Both the position numbers and the translations under genes were made by a program. 64,000 nucleotides of DNA, from contig CAVPUM010000007.1 of assembly GCA_963708855.1 (NCBI GenBank), forward strand, positions 235,577-299,576, in the 5' to 3' direction. This stretch comes from CAIWHR01 sp963708855. Its GTDB lineage: Bacteria; Pseudomonadota; Gammaproteobacteria; Burkholderiales; Casimicrobiaceae. Of this stretch, positions 25,831 to 34,314 are shown one piece after another; positions within the stretch are counted from its first letter, which is position 1, and every line of letters begins with the position of its first letter. The notes below the pieces were generated by a model. That model saw only the letters and a list, made by a program, of their open reading frames with translations. It was not told the DNA's origin and searched no databases.

Positions 25831-26199
25831 TCAGAACTGCACCTTGGCCCCGCAATAACGATACGCCTCGCCCGCCAAGGTGAAGTTGGTCGGACTGGCA
25901 ATCGTGACGACAGTCGGACCGCCGACGATCTCGCCACCGCCCCGGATGTCGGCGCACTTGTCGGTGATCGTGAAGACGTTGCCGTTGCGCGTCACCTTGG
26001 TGATCGTGCACGATGCCTGCGCACTCCCGAACGACGAATTCCCGCCCCAATAGTTGACGATCTCGGCGTTGGAGGCACCCTTGCACGGCCGCTTCACCGG
26101 TACATAGATGCCCTGCTTCAACGGCAACATGTCGGCGGCAAGCGCGCCGGTGGACACAGCAGCGGCGATCAGTGCCGCCGTAAGCGTTGCATTGCGCAT
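25831..26199 (-). CDS. Small secreted protein, unknown function
   Basis: A 122-residue exported protein: the signal peptide MRNATLTAALIAAAVSTGAL ends in AA and is followed by DMLPLKQGIYVPVKRPCKGA, a beta-rich part (SCTITKVTRNGNVFTITDKC) and a C-terminal RYCGAKVQF. Four Cys residues in the mature part suggest two disulfides. I know no named family; small proteins with this LxxGxYVxxxxxCKGAxNAxxxxYxGxxxxxGxxxxxC pattern occur in proteobacteria. The start ATG 26199 has a GAGGAGAGTGTG ribosome-binding site; a GTG one codon upstream is an alternative. Convergent with the hydrolase gene. Confidence 0.65.
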   Translation of the reverse strand: MRNATLTAALIAAAVSTGALAADMLPLKQGIYVPVKRPCKGASNAEIVNYWGGNSSFGSAQASCTITKVTRNGNVFTITDKCADIRGGGEIVGGPTVVTIASPTNFTLAGEAYRYCGAKVQF

Positions 26200-26333
26200 C
26201 ACACTCTCCTCGAGAAACCGTCAACATACTATGCCGTTTGATACCTGGCGCGTCTCGCCGGAAGAAGTCCGCTCGATCCATTCCGCGGCCAGGTCATTGT
26301 ATACGTCGCTCGCTGACCGGCTGTCTTCTTGGC

Positions 26334-26425
26334 AAGATTGAAGCGTGGCGGCAGGACTACAATCACACCCGACCCCACCGTTCGTTGCGGAACCTGACCC
26401 CGTACGAATTCGTGCGACAACGTCG
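26334..26425 (+). mobile_element. IS3-family transposase C-terminal remnant
   Basis: The only recognisable part is KIEAWRQDYNHTRPHRSLRN followed by LTPYEFV, the conserved C terminus of IS3-family OrfB integrase-type transposases. Nothing transposase-like is seen upstream, so the element is a relic of under 100 bp. It sits directly upstream of the diol dehydratase block and may mark one edge of an acquired segment. Confidence 0.75.
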
Positions 26426-26559
26426 GCAGAGGCGGCGCAACGAAGGTGGCAATTTCTTGCTTCGAGCTGTCTCAAAACGAGGCCGACGTCGATTCGACGC
26501 GCCTTCCTGCCGCCGGTGTTTCGAACGTCCGGTGAAGCATTGAAAGCGGAGGACCATTG

Positions 26560-28821
26560 ATGCGCTCAAAACGCTTCGAGAGAATCGCCGAGCGGCCAAT
26601 CAACAAAGATACGTTTGTCAAGCCGTGGCCGGAAGTGGGTCTCAGCACCACGTTCAGCCCTTTCGATCCTGTACCCAGCCTCACGATCAAGGACGGCAGG
26701 CTCGTCGAGATGGACGGCGTCGCCAGCGAGAATTTCGATCTGGTGGAGGAATTCATCGCTCGGCACGCGATCGATCTGGGCGTCGCGCCCCGTGCCCTGG
26801 CCACCCCCTCGCGCGACATCGCGCGCATGATCGTGGACATCAACGTCCCGCGCGCCACGGTGCTCGAAATCGTGAGCGGCTGTACGCCGGCCAAGCTGGT
26901 GGAGATCGTCAACCAGATGAACGTGCTGGAAATGATGATGGGGCTCGCCAAGATGCGTGCCCGTCGCTCACCAGCCAATCAGGCGCACGTCACCAACCGC
27001 AAGGAAAATCCGGCGCTGCTCGCCGCCGACGCGGCGGAGGCCGCACTGCGCGGCTTCGCGGAGATCGAGACCACGGTGGCGGTGGCGCGCTATGCCCCAT
27101 TCAACGCGCTTGCGATTCTGGTCGGCTCCCAGACCGCGCGCGGCGGGGTTCTCACGCAATGCGCGGTTGAGGAGGCCACGAACCTCCGACTGGGTTTCAA
27201 GGGCCTGACCAGCTATTCCGAGACGCTCTCGGTCTATGCAACGGAGCGTGCCTTCGTCGAAGGAGACGACACGCCGTGGTCGAAGGCGTTCCTGGCCTCG
27301 GCGTATGCGAGCCGCGGCGTAAAGACCCGATTCACCTCGGGGGCCGGCGCTCCAGCGCTGATGGGGCACGCGCAAGGCAAGTCGATGCTCTACCTCGAAG
27401 CCCGCAGCCTGCTGGCAACGCGGGCCGCCGGCAGTCAAGGCTCGCAGAATGGCTCCATCAGCTGCATCGCACTGCCCGAGGCGCTGCCCGACGGTGTGCG
27501 CGCGGTGATGGGCGAGAACCTGATCGCAATGCTGCTGGGCCTCGAGGTGGCGTCCGGCAACGACGCGCTTGCGTCGCATTCCGACATTCGCAAGGCGGCC
27601 AAGCTGATGCTGCAGTTCATCCCGGGCACAGACTTCATCACTTCAGGCTATGGCGCCATCCCACGCCCGGACAACATGTTCGGCGGCGGCAATTTCGACG
27701 TGAGCGAGATGGACGACTGGTACGTGCTGCAACGCGACATGCGGATCGACGGTGGCATCGAGCCCATCGCGGAAGGGCCTGCCCTGCAGGCGCGCGCGCG
27801 CGCGGCACGGGCATTGCAGGCAGTGTTCGCGGCCTTCGGCTTTCCGCCGATCACCGACGAAGAGATCCTCGCCGCCACCGGTGCCTACGGCTCGGAAGAC
27901 ATGCCGGACCGCGATCGCGTGGCCGACATCGACGCCGCGCAGTGCCTGCAGAATGGCCCGCTCACGGTGCTGGACGTCATCAAGGCGCTCGATGCCGCCG
28001 GTTATCGCGATGTCGCCGCCAATGTTCTCGAAATGCAGCGGCAGCGGGTCATAGGTTCGTATCTGCAGCCATCCGCCATCTTCGACCGCGATTTCCAGGT
28101 TCGCAGCGCGCTCACCGACCCCAACGACTACCAGGGCCCGGGAACCGGCTACCGCGTGGAAGGCGACCGCTGGGCGACATTGCAGGACCTGCCACAGGCG
28201 TGGGAGCCGCGCAGCTGGGTGGCCTCGCTGGGCGCGCCGCATGCGACCGGCTGGCTGCAGGACGCCGGGCCTGCCGTCCCGGAAAGGCGGATGGAGGTCG
28301 TCATCGCGGTCGGTCCGGCGTTCGGGAGCGCGCTCACCCGGACGATCGGCGGGCTCGACCACCGCGACGTCCTGCGCGCGATCGTGGCCGGGCTGGAGGA
28401 GGAGCGCGTCCCCGCGCGGCTCGTGCGCGTCCATCACACGTCCGATTGCGCCTTCATCGGTCACGCGGGGGCGCAGCTGAGCGGGTCGGGCATCGCGATC
28501 GGGCTTCAATCCAAGGGCACGACGGTGATCCACCGCCGCGACCTGGTGCCGCTGGAGAACCTGGAGCTGTTCGCCATGGCGCCCAACATGGACCTGGAGA
28601 CCTACCGCCGGATCGGGCGCAACGCCGCGCTGCATGCGCTCGGCAAGCCCGCCGCGCCGATCCCCGTGCGCAGCGACAACACGGCGCGCCTGCGCCTGAT
28701 CGTGCAGACGACGCTGCTGCATCGGGAGGAGACGCAGCAGGTGCAGCAGGACAAGGCGCCAGCGGAGCTGCGCTGGATCGACGGACCACAGGGCCTCGGC
28801 AATCGCGAGGAGCGGCCATGA
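26560..28821 (+). CDS. Diol/glycerol dehydratase, fused large and medium subunits
   Basis: A 753-residue protein with the whole large subunit of the adenosylcobalamin-dependent propanediol/glycerol dehydratase at residues about 1-560. Examples are MRSKRFERIAERPINKDTFV and SGCTPAKLVEIVNQMNVLEM, with QGSQNGSISCIALPEALPDG near the active site. It is directly joined to the medium subunit (about 560-753: RRMEVVIAVGPAFGSALTRT, VHHTSDCAFIGHAGAQLSGS, IGLQSKGTTVIHRRDLVPLE). It converts 1,2-propanediol or glycerol to the aldehyde by a B12 radical mechanism. In enteric bacteria these are two genes; here they form one open frame without indels. The start ATG 26560 overlaps an upstream stop and has a GCGGAGGACC ribosome-binding site. 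No reactivase or microcompartment shell gene is visible. No cobalamin riboswitch is recognised upstream. Confidence 0.9.
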   Translation: MRSKRFERIAERPINKDTFVKPWPEVGLSTTFSPFDPVPSLTIKDGRLVEMDGVASENFDLVEEFIARHAIDLGVAPRALATPSRDIARMIVDINVPRATVLEIVSGCTPAKLVEIVNQMNVLEMMMGLAKMRARRSPANQAHVTNRKENPALLAADAAEAALRGFAEIETTVAVARYAPFNALAILVGSQTARGGVLTQCAVEEATNLRLGFKGLTSYSETLSVYATERAFVEGDDTPWSKAFLASAYASRGVKTRFTSGAGAPALMGHAQGKSMLYLEARSLLATRAAGSQGSQNGSISCIALPEALPDGVRAVMGENLIAMLLGLEVASGNDALASHSDIRKAAKLMLQFIPGTDFITSGYGAIPRPDNMFGGGNFDVSEMDDWYVLQRDMRIDGGIEPIAEGPALQARARAARALQAVFAAFGFPPITDEEILAATGAYGSEDMPDRDRVADIDAAQCLQNGPLTVLDVIKALDAAGYRDVAANVLEMQRQRVIGSYLQPSAIFDRDFQVRSALTDPNDYQGPGTGYRVEGDRWATLQDLPQAWEPRSWVASLGAPHATGWLQDAGPAVPERRMEVVIAVGPAFGSALTRTIGGLDHRDVLRAIVAGLEEERVPARLVRVHHTSDCAFIGHAGAQLSGSGIAIGLQSKGTTVIHRRDLVPLENLELFAMAPNMDLETYRRIGRNAALHALGKPAAPIPVRSDNTARLRLIVQTTLLHREETQQVQQDKAPAELRWIDGPQGLGNREERP

Positions 28822-29246
28822 TCACCGACCCGAAGGCGCCGAACGGCGAGGCGATCGCGCCGCTCGAGACGCAGCACATGCAACGCGCGGTGCGCACCGG
28901 CAGCGGGCGCAGCCTCGACGAGCTCACCATGGAGGCGCTGCGCGCGGGTCGGCTCACGGCGGAGGATTTCCGCATCAGTCGCGAGCAGCTGAACGAACAG
29001 GCAGCAGCGGCCGAAGTCGGCGGCTACCGCCAGCTCGCCGAAAGCCTGCGCCGTGCCGCGGAACTGACCGGGCTTCCCAACGAGCGCGTGTTCGAGATCT
29101 ACAACCTGCTGCGCCCAGGCCGGGCGACAGGTGCGCAGCTGGAAGAGCTCGCGAACCAGCTGGAAGGCCAGAGCATGCCGCGCGTCGCTGCGTTCATTCG
29201 CGAAGCGGCAGCAGCCTACTCTCGGCGCGGCATCGCAAAGCAGTAG
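28818..29246 (+). CDS. pduE: Diol/glycerol dehydratase small subunit
   Basis: A 142-residue protein matching the small (gamma) subunit of the B12-dependent diol dehydratase: SGRSLDELTMEALRAGRLTA then EDFRISREQLNEQAAAAEVG, and the typical LTGLPNERVFEIYNLLRPGR followed by GQSMPRVAAFIREAAAAYSR. It begins inside the end of the fused subunit gene (ATGA overlap at 28818-28821), so the two are translationally coupled and presumably assemble into one enzyme. It is convergent with the ATP-citrate-lyase-like gene, ending 160 bases from it. All conserved segments are present; no targeting peptide for a microcompartment is visible. Confidence 0.9.
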   Translation: MITDPKAPNGEAIAPLETQHMQRAVRTGSGRSLDELTMEALRAGRLTAEDFRISREQLNEQAAAAEVGGYRQLAESLRRAAELTGLPNERVFEIYNLLRPGRATGAQLEELANQLEGQSMPRVAAFIREAAAAYSRRGIAKQ

Positions 29247-29405
29247 CCGTTGTCCCGACCTTCGCGGCGCGCCGCAGGGCGGAGATCGCGTCGCGGTGGA
29301 CCCCGGATTCGAGCGCCGGATATCTCGCCGGTTACGCGGCTGCGCACGCGACCGCTTCGTCTGACCCGGTTCGCGCTGGACATGCACCTCGGCAAACTCG
29401 CTCGC

Positions 29406-32129
29406 TCACGCAACGAACTTGCAGAGTGACGCCTGAGTGCGCGTATCCATATTTCGACCGCGGTTCAGATGGTCGTCGATTTCGGCAGCACACCCGAGCA
29501 TGCGCGGGTAGAGGAAGATCGTAAAGGCAGCCCACTCCAGCTCGCGCTCACCGATCTCGCCGGATTGCAGCGGCTTCCACAGCATCTTGAGCAGGAGCGC
29601 GGCTATCACCGCGTCGACGTTCACGCAATAGACATTCCTTGACACGCCGGCCTCGAACAGCTCCTGCACCAGTGCGCTGTAGAACGCGTGGAATACGTTG
29701 GTTTCACCGCGCTCGTCGTACAGCCTGGCAATGAACATCTCTCGCGGATCGTGGTTGACCGGCTTGTCCTTGAACACCGGATGATTCACGCCGGGGATCT
29801 TGGCAATATCCAGGCTGCCGGCCGTCTTCTTCTGACTCTTGTATTGCGCGTACCGCTCGACGGCCTTTGCGGCCAACGCCCGCAGGTCGATGCCATGGTC
29901 CTTTGCGCTCGGGTCCTTCAAGCCGGTGCCGCGAAACTGCTCGTTGAGGTAGGCGATGCCTTCGTAGCCATTGCCGCCATGCGCATAGCCGGCATGGGAC
30001 AGGAAGCCGATCAGTGCCTTGTTGAGCTGCACGCGCTCGGGCTGCTCCGGGCCATCGGCCGAAACCGCACCCTTGGCACCCTGCGCCGAGATCGCGCCCG
30101 GGCCGTTGGTAAGCAGCAGCCCGACCAGCGTCTGGAATGCGAACAAGTCGTCCTCTCCGGGCAGGCGTCCCAGCAAAGCCGCAAAGGCGAGTTCACCCAG
30201 GCTTGCCTTGTCGAGCATGTCGCGTTCGCCGATGCCGCAGAAACTGCCTGGCCGATGCTGCCCGGCGTCGGCCGACGCACCGATCAACGTGCCAAACAGT
30301 TGCAGCCACCAGGGAAAGCTCTCCGCCGTCGCGCGCGAGATGCGCTTGCGGCTCAGCGGCCCCCATGCCAGCGTGGCCGAGATCGCGGCCAGCACCGCAG
30401 CTTCGTTCGGGTGGCCCGGCAGACTCCTGAGCCAGCGCAGGAACACCGAGCGCCCTCCCCGCGCCTCGACACCGGCGATCAGCGACTGCGCCCGCGCATC
30501 GAGCACCTCGGCGGTCAACGCGGGCAGGTCCGTCGTATCGACTGACCTGATGTCGAAGCTCTCGCTCAGTGACGCGCCAAACTCCATCCCAAGCCCGGCC
30601 GCGTGGAAGCGCTCGATCATGAACTTGAGCGCATCGCGCGCCGCCGCCTGCCGGCGCGGCCCGACGATGGCAGCAGCCGCCGCCAGCACCGCGTTGGGTG
30701 CGTTCCCAGCCTCACGACTGGCCTGCGCCGCCGCGAGTTCGGGCCGGCCATGCAGATTGACATACGCTGCCACCGCAGGTGCGATCAGCCGGCGGTCGTT
30801 CTCACCGCCGGTATCGTGGACCAAGGCCAGCGCAACGTTCGACTCGAACGGCAGGGTCGCCGCGTGCAGCATGCTGATGCCATGCAGGCTGCTGACCTGC
30901 GTCTTCGCATCCATCTGGGAGGCGCCCGAAGCGTCCTTCATCGCCTGGCGCGGCACGACCCCACCGATCTGCGCATTGAGCAGCGCCACCTGTTCGTTGT
31001 ACGGCGCTAGCGCCTCCACTACCGGCAGCCGCAGGTCGTCGGGAAGGGCGAGACCTTCGTCGGAACCGAACCACGCTTTCAGCGCCAAGGTGCCTTCGGG
31101 AGCGAAATCGGGCAACGTCGCGTTGGCGCGCATCACCGCGGTGAGCGCGGCCGGAATGTGGGCGATGTTGGTGACCAGTGCACCCTTGTTGGAGAAAACG
31201 GGGTGCTCAGGCGTGAAGATTGCGTCCACGCCGAACTTGTCCATAAACCAGCGTTCCTTGGCCTGCGCATCGTCGGTGCCGCCGGCCATCGCACCCGCAT
31301 GGCCGACGGCGCGCGTTAGCTTGCTCTTCCAGCGGCCGACCACGCAGGCCACCACCGGCTTGGTGAAGGTGGCGTCGAGCTCGTAGTAGCCGCCCGGTTC
31401 GCAGTACAGCACCGCCGCCTTGCTGCGCGCGTCGTTGGCCAGCGCAAAGGCGAACTCCGGCGCCGCATAATGGATGTACACATCCTTGCCGCTGGAGATC
31501 ACAGTCGTGGTGCCCCAGCCCGCCATTCGGAGGTATTGCGCGATAGTGGTAGAGAAGCCGCCCGAGTTGGAGAAGATCGCAATCGAGCCCTGCCGCAGCG
31601 TGTCGCCCGGATTGTCGCCGCCCAGCGCGCCGCCGATACGTACCTGGTTCCACGAGTCGGCAACGCCCAACCCGTTGGCGCCGAAGATATCGATGCCGTT
31701 CTGCTGGCCCATCGCGCGAATCTCACGCGCGTCGTGGACCGCAATCTTCTCGGTGATGATGAAGATCTTGCGCAGCCCGGGATTGACGCGAATCAACTCC
31801 GCCACACCGTCGCGAGCCGCCGACGGCGGCAGGTAGACTACGCCACAGTTGAAATGGTGGCCGGCGACCAGGCCGTCGCGCACGCTGTTGTAGACCGGGA
31901 TGTTGCCGATCGGTGTCTGGAGCACGGCCCCGCCCTTGCCTGGGGCCGTGCCAAAGACCACGTTGCCGCCCGAGTAGGTGTGGCTGACCGGCGTCACGTC
32001 GCTCGATTCCCCGCCGAGGATATTGAGCACGCAGACGCGGTCGTCACGCGAGGCGATCTGCGTCAGCGAACTCAGACCCACGTAGTACTTGAAGTCGCCC
32101 ACACCCCTTTTTTGCGAGCTGCTATGCAT
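29406..32129 (-). CDS. ATP-citrate-lyase-like subunit: CoA-ligase (phosphohistidine) plus citrate-synthase-like domain
   Basis: A 907-residue protein. Residues about 15-470 are a succinyl-CoA-ligase-alpha-type unit: a Rossmann-like CoA-binding part, IAIFSNSGGFSTTIAQYL, and the phosphohistidine loop AVGHAGAMAGG (His277). Residues about 480-907 are citrate-synthase-like. Three elements correspond by position to the active-site triad of ATP-citrate lyase: SHAGYAHGGNGYEG, PGVNHPVFKDKP and VNVDAVIAALLLKML. The protein is longer than the AclA/AclB subunits of Chlorobium. With the ATP-grasp partner encoded upstream (15 bases away) it would carry out ATP-dependent cleavage of a citryl-type CoA ester. 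Whether the substrate is citrate or an analogue cannot be told. The ribosome-binding site GAGGAGATTCC precedes ATG 32129. Confidence 0.78.
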   Translation of the reverse strand: MHSSSQKRGVGDFKYYVGLSSLTQIASRDDRVCVLNILGGESSDVTPVSHTYSGGNVVFGTAPGKGGAVLQTPIGNIPVYNSVRDGLVAGHHFNCGVVYLPPSAARDGVAELIRVNPGLRKIFIITEKIAVHDAREIRAMGQQNGIDIFGANGLGVADSWNQVRIGGALGGDNPGDTLRQGSIAIFSNSGGFSTTIAQYLRMAGWGTTTVISSGKDVYIHYAAPEFAFALANDARSKAAVLYCEPGGYYELDATFTKPVVACVVGRWKSKLTRAVGHAGAMAGGTDDAQAKERWFMDKFGVDAIFTPEHPVFSNKGALVTNIAHIPAALTAVMRANATLPDFAPEGTLALKAWFGSDEGLALPDDLRLPVVEALAPYNEQVALLNAQIGGVVPRQAMKDASGASQMDAKTQVSSLHGISMLHAATLPFESNVALALVHDTGGENDRRLIAPAVAAYVNLHGRPELAAAQASREAGNAPNAVLAAAAAIVGPRRQAAARDALKFMIERFHAAGLGMEFGASLSESFDIRSVDTTDLPALTAEVLDARAQSLIAGVEARGGRSVFLRWLRSLPGHPNEAAVLAAISATLAWGPLSRKRISRATAESFPWWLQLFGTLIGASADAGQHRPGSFCGIGERDMLDKASLGELAFAALLGRLPGEDDLFAFQTLVGLLLTNGPGAISAQGAKGAVSADGPEQPERVQLNKALIGFLSHAGYAHGGNGYEGIAYLNEQFRGTGLKDPSAKDHGIDLRALAAKAVERYAQYKSQKKTAGSLDIAKIPGVNHPVFKDKPVNHDPREMFIARLYDERGETNVFHAFYSALVQELFEAGVSRNVYCVNVDAVIAALLLKMLWKPLQSGEIGERELEWAAFTIFLYPRMLGCAAEIDDHLNRGRNMDTRTQASLCKFVA

Positions 32130-32144
32130 GATGGAATCTCCTCT

Positions 32145-33440
32145 TCATGCCGCCTTGGACGACGCCGCGCCCTCGATGCCGAGACGCGCAGCGACCTGCT
32201 CGCGCCCATTGGCCTTCATCCAGGCATCTGCGCGCTTGGCGAACTGGATCACTTCGCTCATGTCGGAATCGAAGCCGAACATGCGGTACGGCAGTCCGAG
32301 CGCATCGCAAGTGTCCCGCAAGGCGCCCATACCGCGCACCAGGTTTGGGCCGCCCCGGCCCAGCACCACGTATAGCGGCGTCGGCCCGTGCGCGCTGAAA
32401 TGCTCGCGCAACGCGTCGGCCATTGCGCGCAGAGTCTCGAAGATGTCGGTGTTGTTGCTCTTGCCGCCAATGATGAACAGCACATTTGCCTGTCTGAGCC
32501 AATGCTTGAAGCAGATGCGCGCCACCGCCTTCATCTTCTCGTAGGGCGGATTGCCGCCGAAATCGGAGCTGATGATCGCGTCGTCTCCGAGCATCTCTGT
32601 CACAAGCGAATTCGCGCCGCCGCCAAAGGTGGGCGCGAGCACCGTACCTTTGTCGTTGATCACGTAAACGTCGCTCTGGCCCTGATGCGTGCGCAGCGTA
32701 TTGATCTCCTGCTCGAAGTTCGAGTAGTCAGCTGCGAACAAATGCGCCGGCAGGTTCAGACGCAACCAACGCGGGTCGTCACGATCGAAGCCGCATTTGA
32801 AATCGCAAGCGACTGGGGTGAGCCGGCCAGTCTTGTCCGGGCGCATGCGAATCGGGTTCAACTCCAGTGTGGTCATGCCGAAGTTGTGAAACAGCTCCCA
32901 CAGCTTGGGTAGCTGTTGCACCAGCGGCGAGATGATTTCCTTCGGTGCACCGATCTCGGTGAGCGCGTTGGCCACCACGAACGCTTTGAGGCCGGTCAGC
33001 GGGTCGAACGGCACTTGCGCCAGCTGGCTCTTGTCGAGCTCCTCGATGTCCATGCCGCCACGATGCGTCAGGGTCATCGTCGGCGCACGAAAGTGGGTCG
33101 AGTCACTGATCGAGAAGTAGACCTCGTGCTCGGCCGGTACGCCGGCTTCGAAGGTCACGCCGTTGGCCTTGGCCTTGACGTGGCCAACCTGGTGCTCGGC
33201 AAAGTACAGACGTTCCTTCTCGGCCAGCGCGGTCTTGAGGTCCTTCGCGCGGCCGAGCAAGCCGGCCTTTCCCTTCTTGCCGATGCCGCCTTTGAACACC
33301 GGCTTGATGAAGATCAGGCCGTGTTTGTCGATCATGGCCTTGATCCTTTCCTCGCTGGCGTCGGGGCCGAGCACTTCGGTGGCGGGGAAGCCCGCGAATT
33401 CGAGCAGGCGTGCGCCGTGCAACATTCCGGTAATCTGCAT
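32145..33440 (-). CDS. ATP-grasp CoA-ligase subunit of the ATP-citrate-lyase-like enzyme
   Basis: A 431-residue protein with a succinyl-CoA-ligase-beta/ATP-citrate-lyase ATP-grasp fold. LIFIKPVFKGGIGKKGKAGL is the Lys-rich ATP-binding strand. EHEVYFSISDSTHFRAPTM and MTTLELNPIRMRPD contain conserved acidic residues of the ATP-grasp centre. The second domain (DVYVINDKGTVLAPTFGGGA, SSDFGGNPPYEKM, VLFIIGGKSNNTDIFETLRA) is the citrate/CoA-binding half typical of ATP-citrate lyases rather than of succinyl-CoA ligase. It is first in the operon, 15 bases upstream of its partner. ATG 33440 has a GGGAGAGTCAGACC ribosome-binding site. The longer in-frame extension to 33713 is not protein-like. Confidence 0.82.
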   Translation of the reverse strand: MQITGMLHGARLLEFAGFPATEVLGPDASEERIKAMIDKHGLIFIKPVFKGGIGKKGKAGLLGRAKDLKTALAEKERLYFAEHQVGHVKAKANGVTFEAGVPAEHEVYFSISDSTHFRAPTMTLTHRGGMDIEELDKSQLAQVPFDPLTGLKAFVVANALTEIGAPKEIISPLVQQLPKLWELFHNFGMTTLELNPIRMRPDKTGRLTPVACDFKCGFDRDDPRWLRLNLPAHLFAADYSNFEQEINTLRTHQGQSDVYVINDKGTVLAPTFGGGANSLVTEMLGDDAIISSDFGGNPPYEKMKAVARICFKHWLRQANVLFIIGGKSNNTDIFETLRAMADALREHFSAHGPTPLYVVLGRGGPNLVRGMGALRDTCDALGLPYRMFGFDSDMSEVIQFAKRADAWMKANGREQVAARLGIEGAASSKAA

Positions 33441-33980
33441 GGTCTGACTCTCCCGTCGGTATCGGGGCTGCTTCACGCGAATGATACCGATGCCGGCCTG
33501 GATGTCCACTTCGGCGCCATTGCATTTGGGAGTTGCCTGAAGCCGCGTCAGCACATTTCTTGCGGTCTGGTCAGCACGAGTCACTGACGCAGCGATGCCG
33601 CTGCGTGGCGCTGGAGCGATGTCGGCGGGAGCGATCAGCGCCACAAACATCAAGCCCCGCCGGAGCGAGGCCCGTGCTGAGGCCAAAATCAGTTGCCGCT
33701 TGCGGCGTGCCAAACCGCGCCGGAGGTCGATCCTTGAAACTCTTTGTGGCTTGGCGTAGACTCAAGTTCGCAGTTGATTCAAGTGGTGGATCGGTGCTCG
33801 CGGATAGGGCAGCAGTCGTGGGTGTCGGTTTTCGCGGGTAGGTCGTCCCGCAACCGGATGCTCCCCCGAGTTCGCGGCCGCGAGGTAGCGCCGATGTTGC
33901 ATCAACCAACATGCGGGGGTGCTTTATCGATGACATCTACTACTGGACTACCCCAATGCCGGTGACCAACGCCCGGTCCG
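33441..33980. other. Long intergenic region, no gene supported
   Basis: Bases between the ATP-grasp gene and the hairpin cluster hold only short overlapping ORFs without recognisable proteins. One tail ending YYWTTPMPVTNARSALR on the plus strand has some protein character, but neither a full ORF nor a ribosome-binding site supports it. The ATP-grasp promoter presumably lies in 33450-33550. Confidence 0.4.
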
Positions 33981-34088
33981 CGTTACGGTGACGTAACGAA
34001 ATGAAGCCACAGCGATGTGGCGAGCCTGCGAAGCCCCGCGATGATCGTGGGGCTTTGTGTTGGCAGGTCTGCACTTCGCGTGCAGACC
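33981..34088. repeat. Cluster of four perfect hairpins
   Basis: Four inverted repeats in 108 bases: CGTTAC/GTAACG (33981-33998), GCCACA/TGTGGC (34006-34021), AAGCCCC-N11-GGGGCTT (34031-34055, last followed by TGTGTT) and GGTCTGCA/TGCAGACC (34067-34088). They are spaced almost evenly and lie between the molybdenum-hydroxylase operon and the citrate-lyase-like operon. The third looks like a terminator. The set as a whole could be a structured RNA or an array of transcription barriers. Confidence 0.6.
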
Positions 34089-34314
34089 CGCGCCGGTGCC
34101 GCCGAGACTGATTCACGCACGGATCCCTCAGACTTGCATCAAGGAGGCTCGTCACGGGCGATGCCGCGCTGCTGCGCCTTGCCGCAATCGGCGCACTCAA
34201 GATCGTTTCGCCGCGCCGATTTTGGGAGGTCTTGCGCGCTGGCAAAGTTTAACCTGGTCCCGCGCGCCGGCGGACCGCCGCTGACCGGCGTCGCGGTATA
34301 CCGGGGACGGAGAA

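Noticed and set aside
33981..34088. Integron attC or CRISPR-like array
   Set aside because: The four inverted repeats have different sequences and no core GTTRRRY/RYYYAAC pair or constant direct repeat, so neither model fits.
33533..34245. Coding genes in the long intergenic region
   Set aside because: Overlapping ORFs on both strands have no recognisable protein, ribosome-binding site or codon-pattern support.
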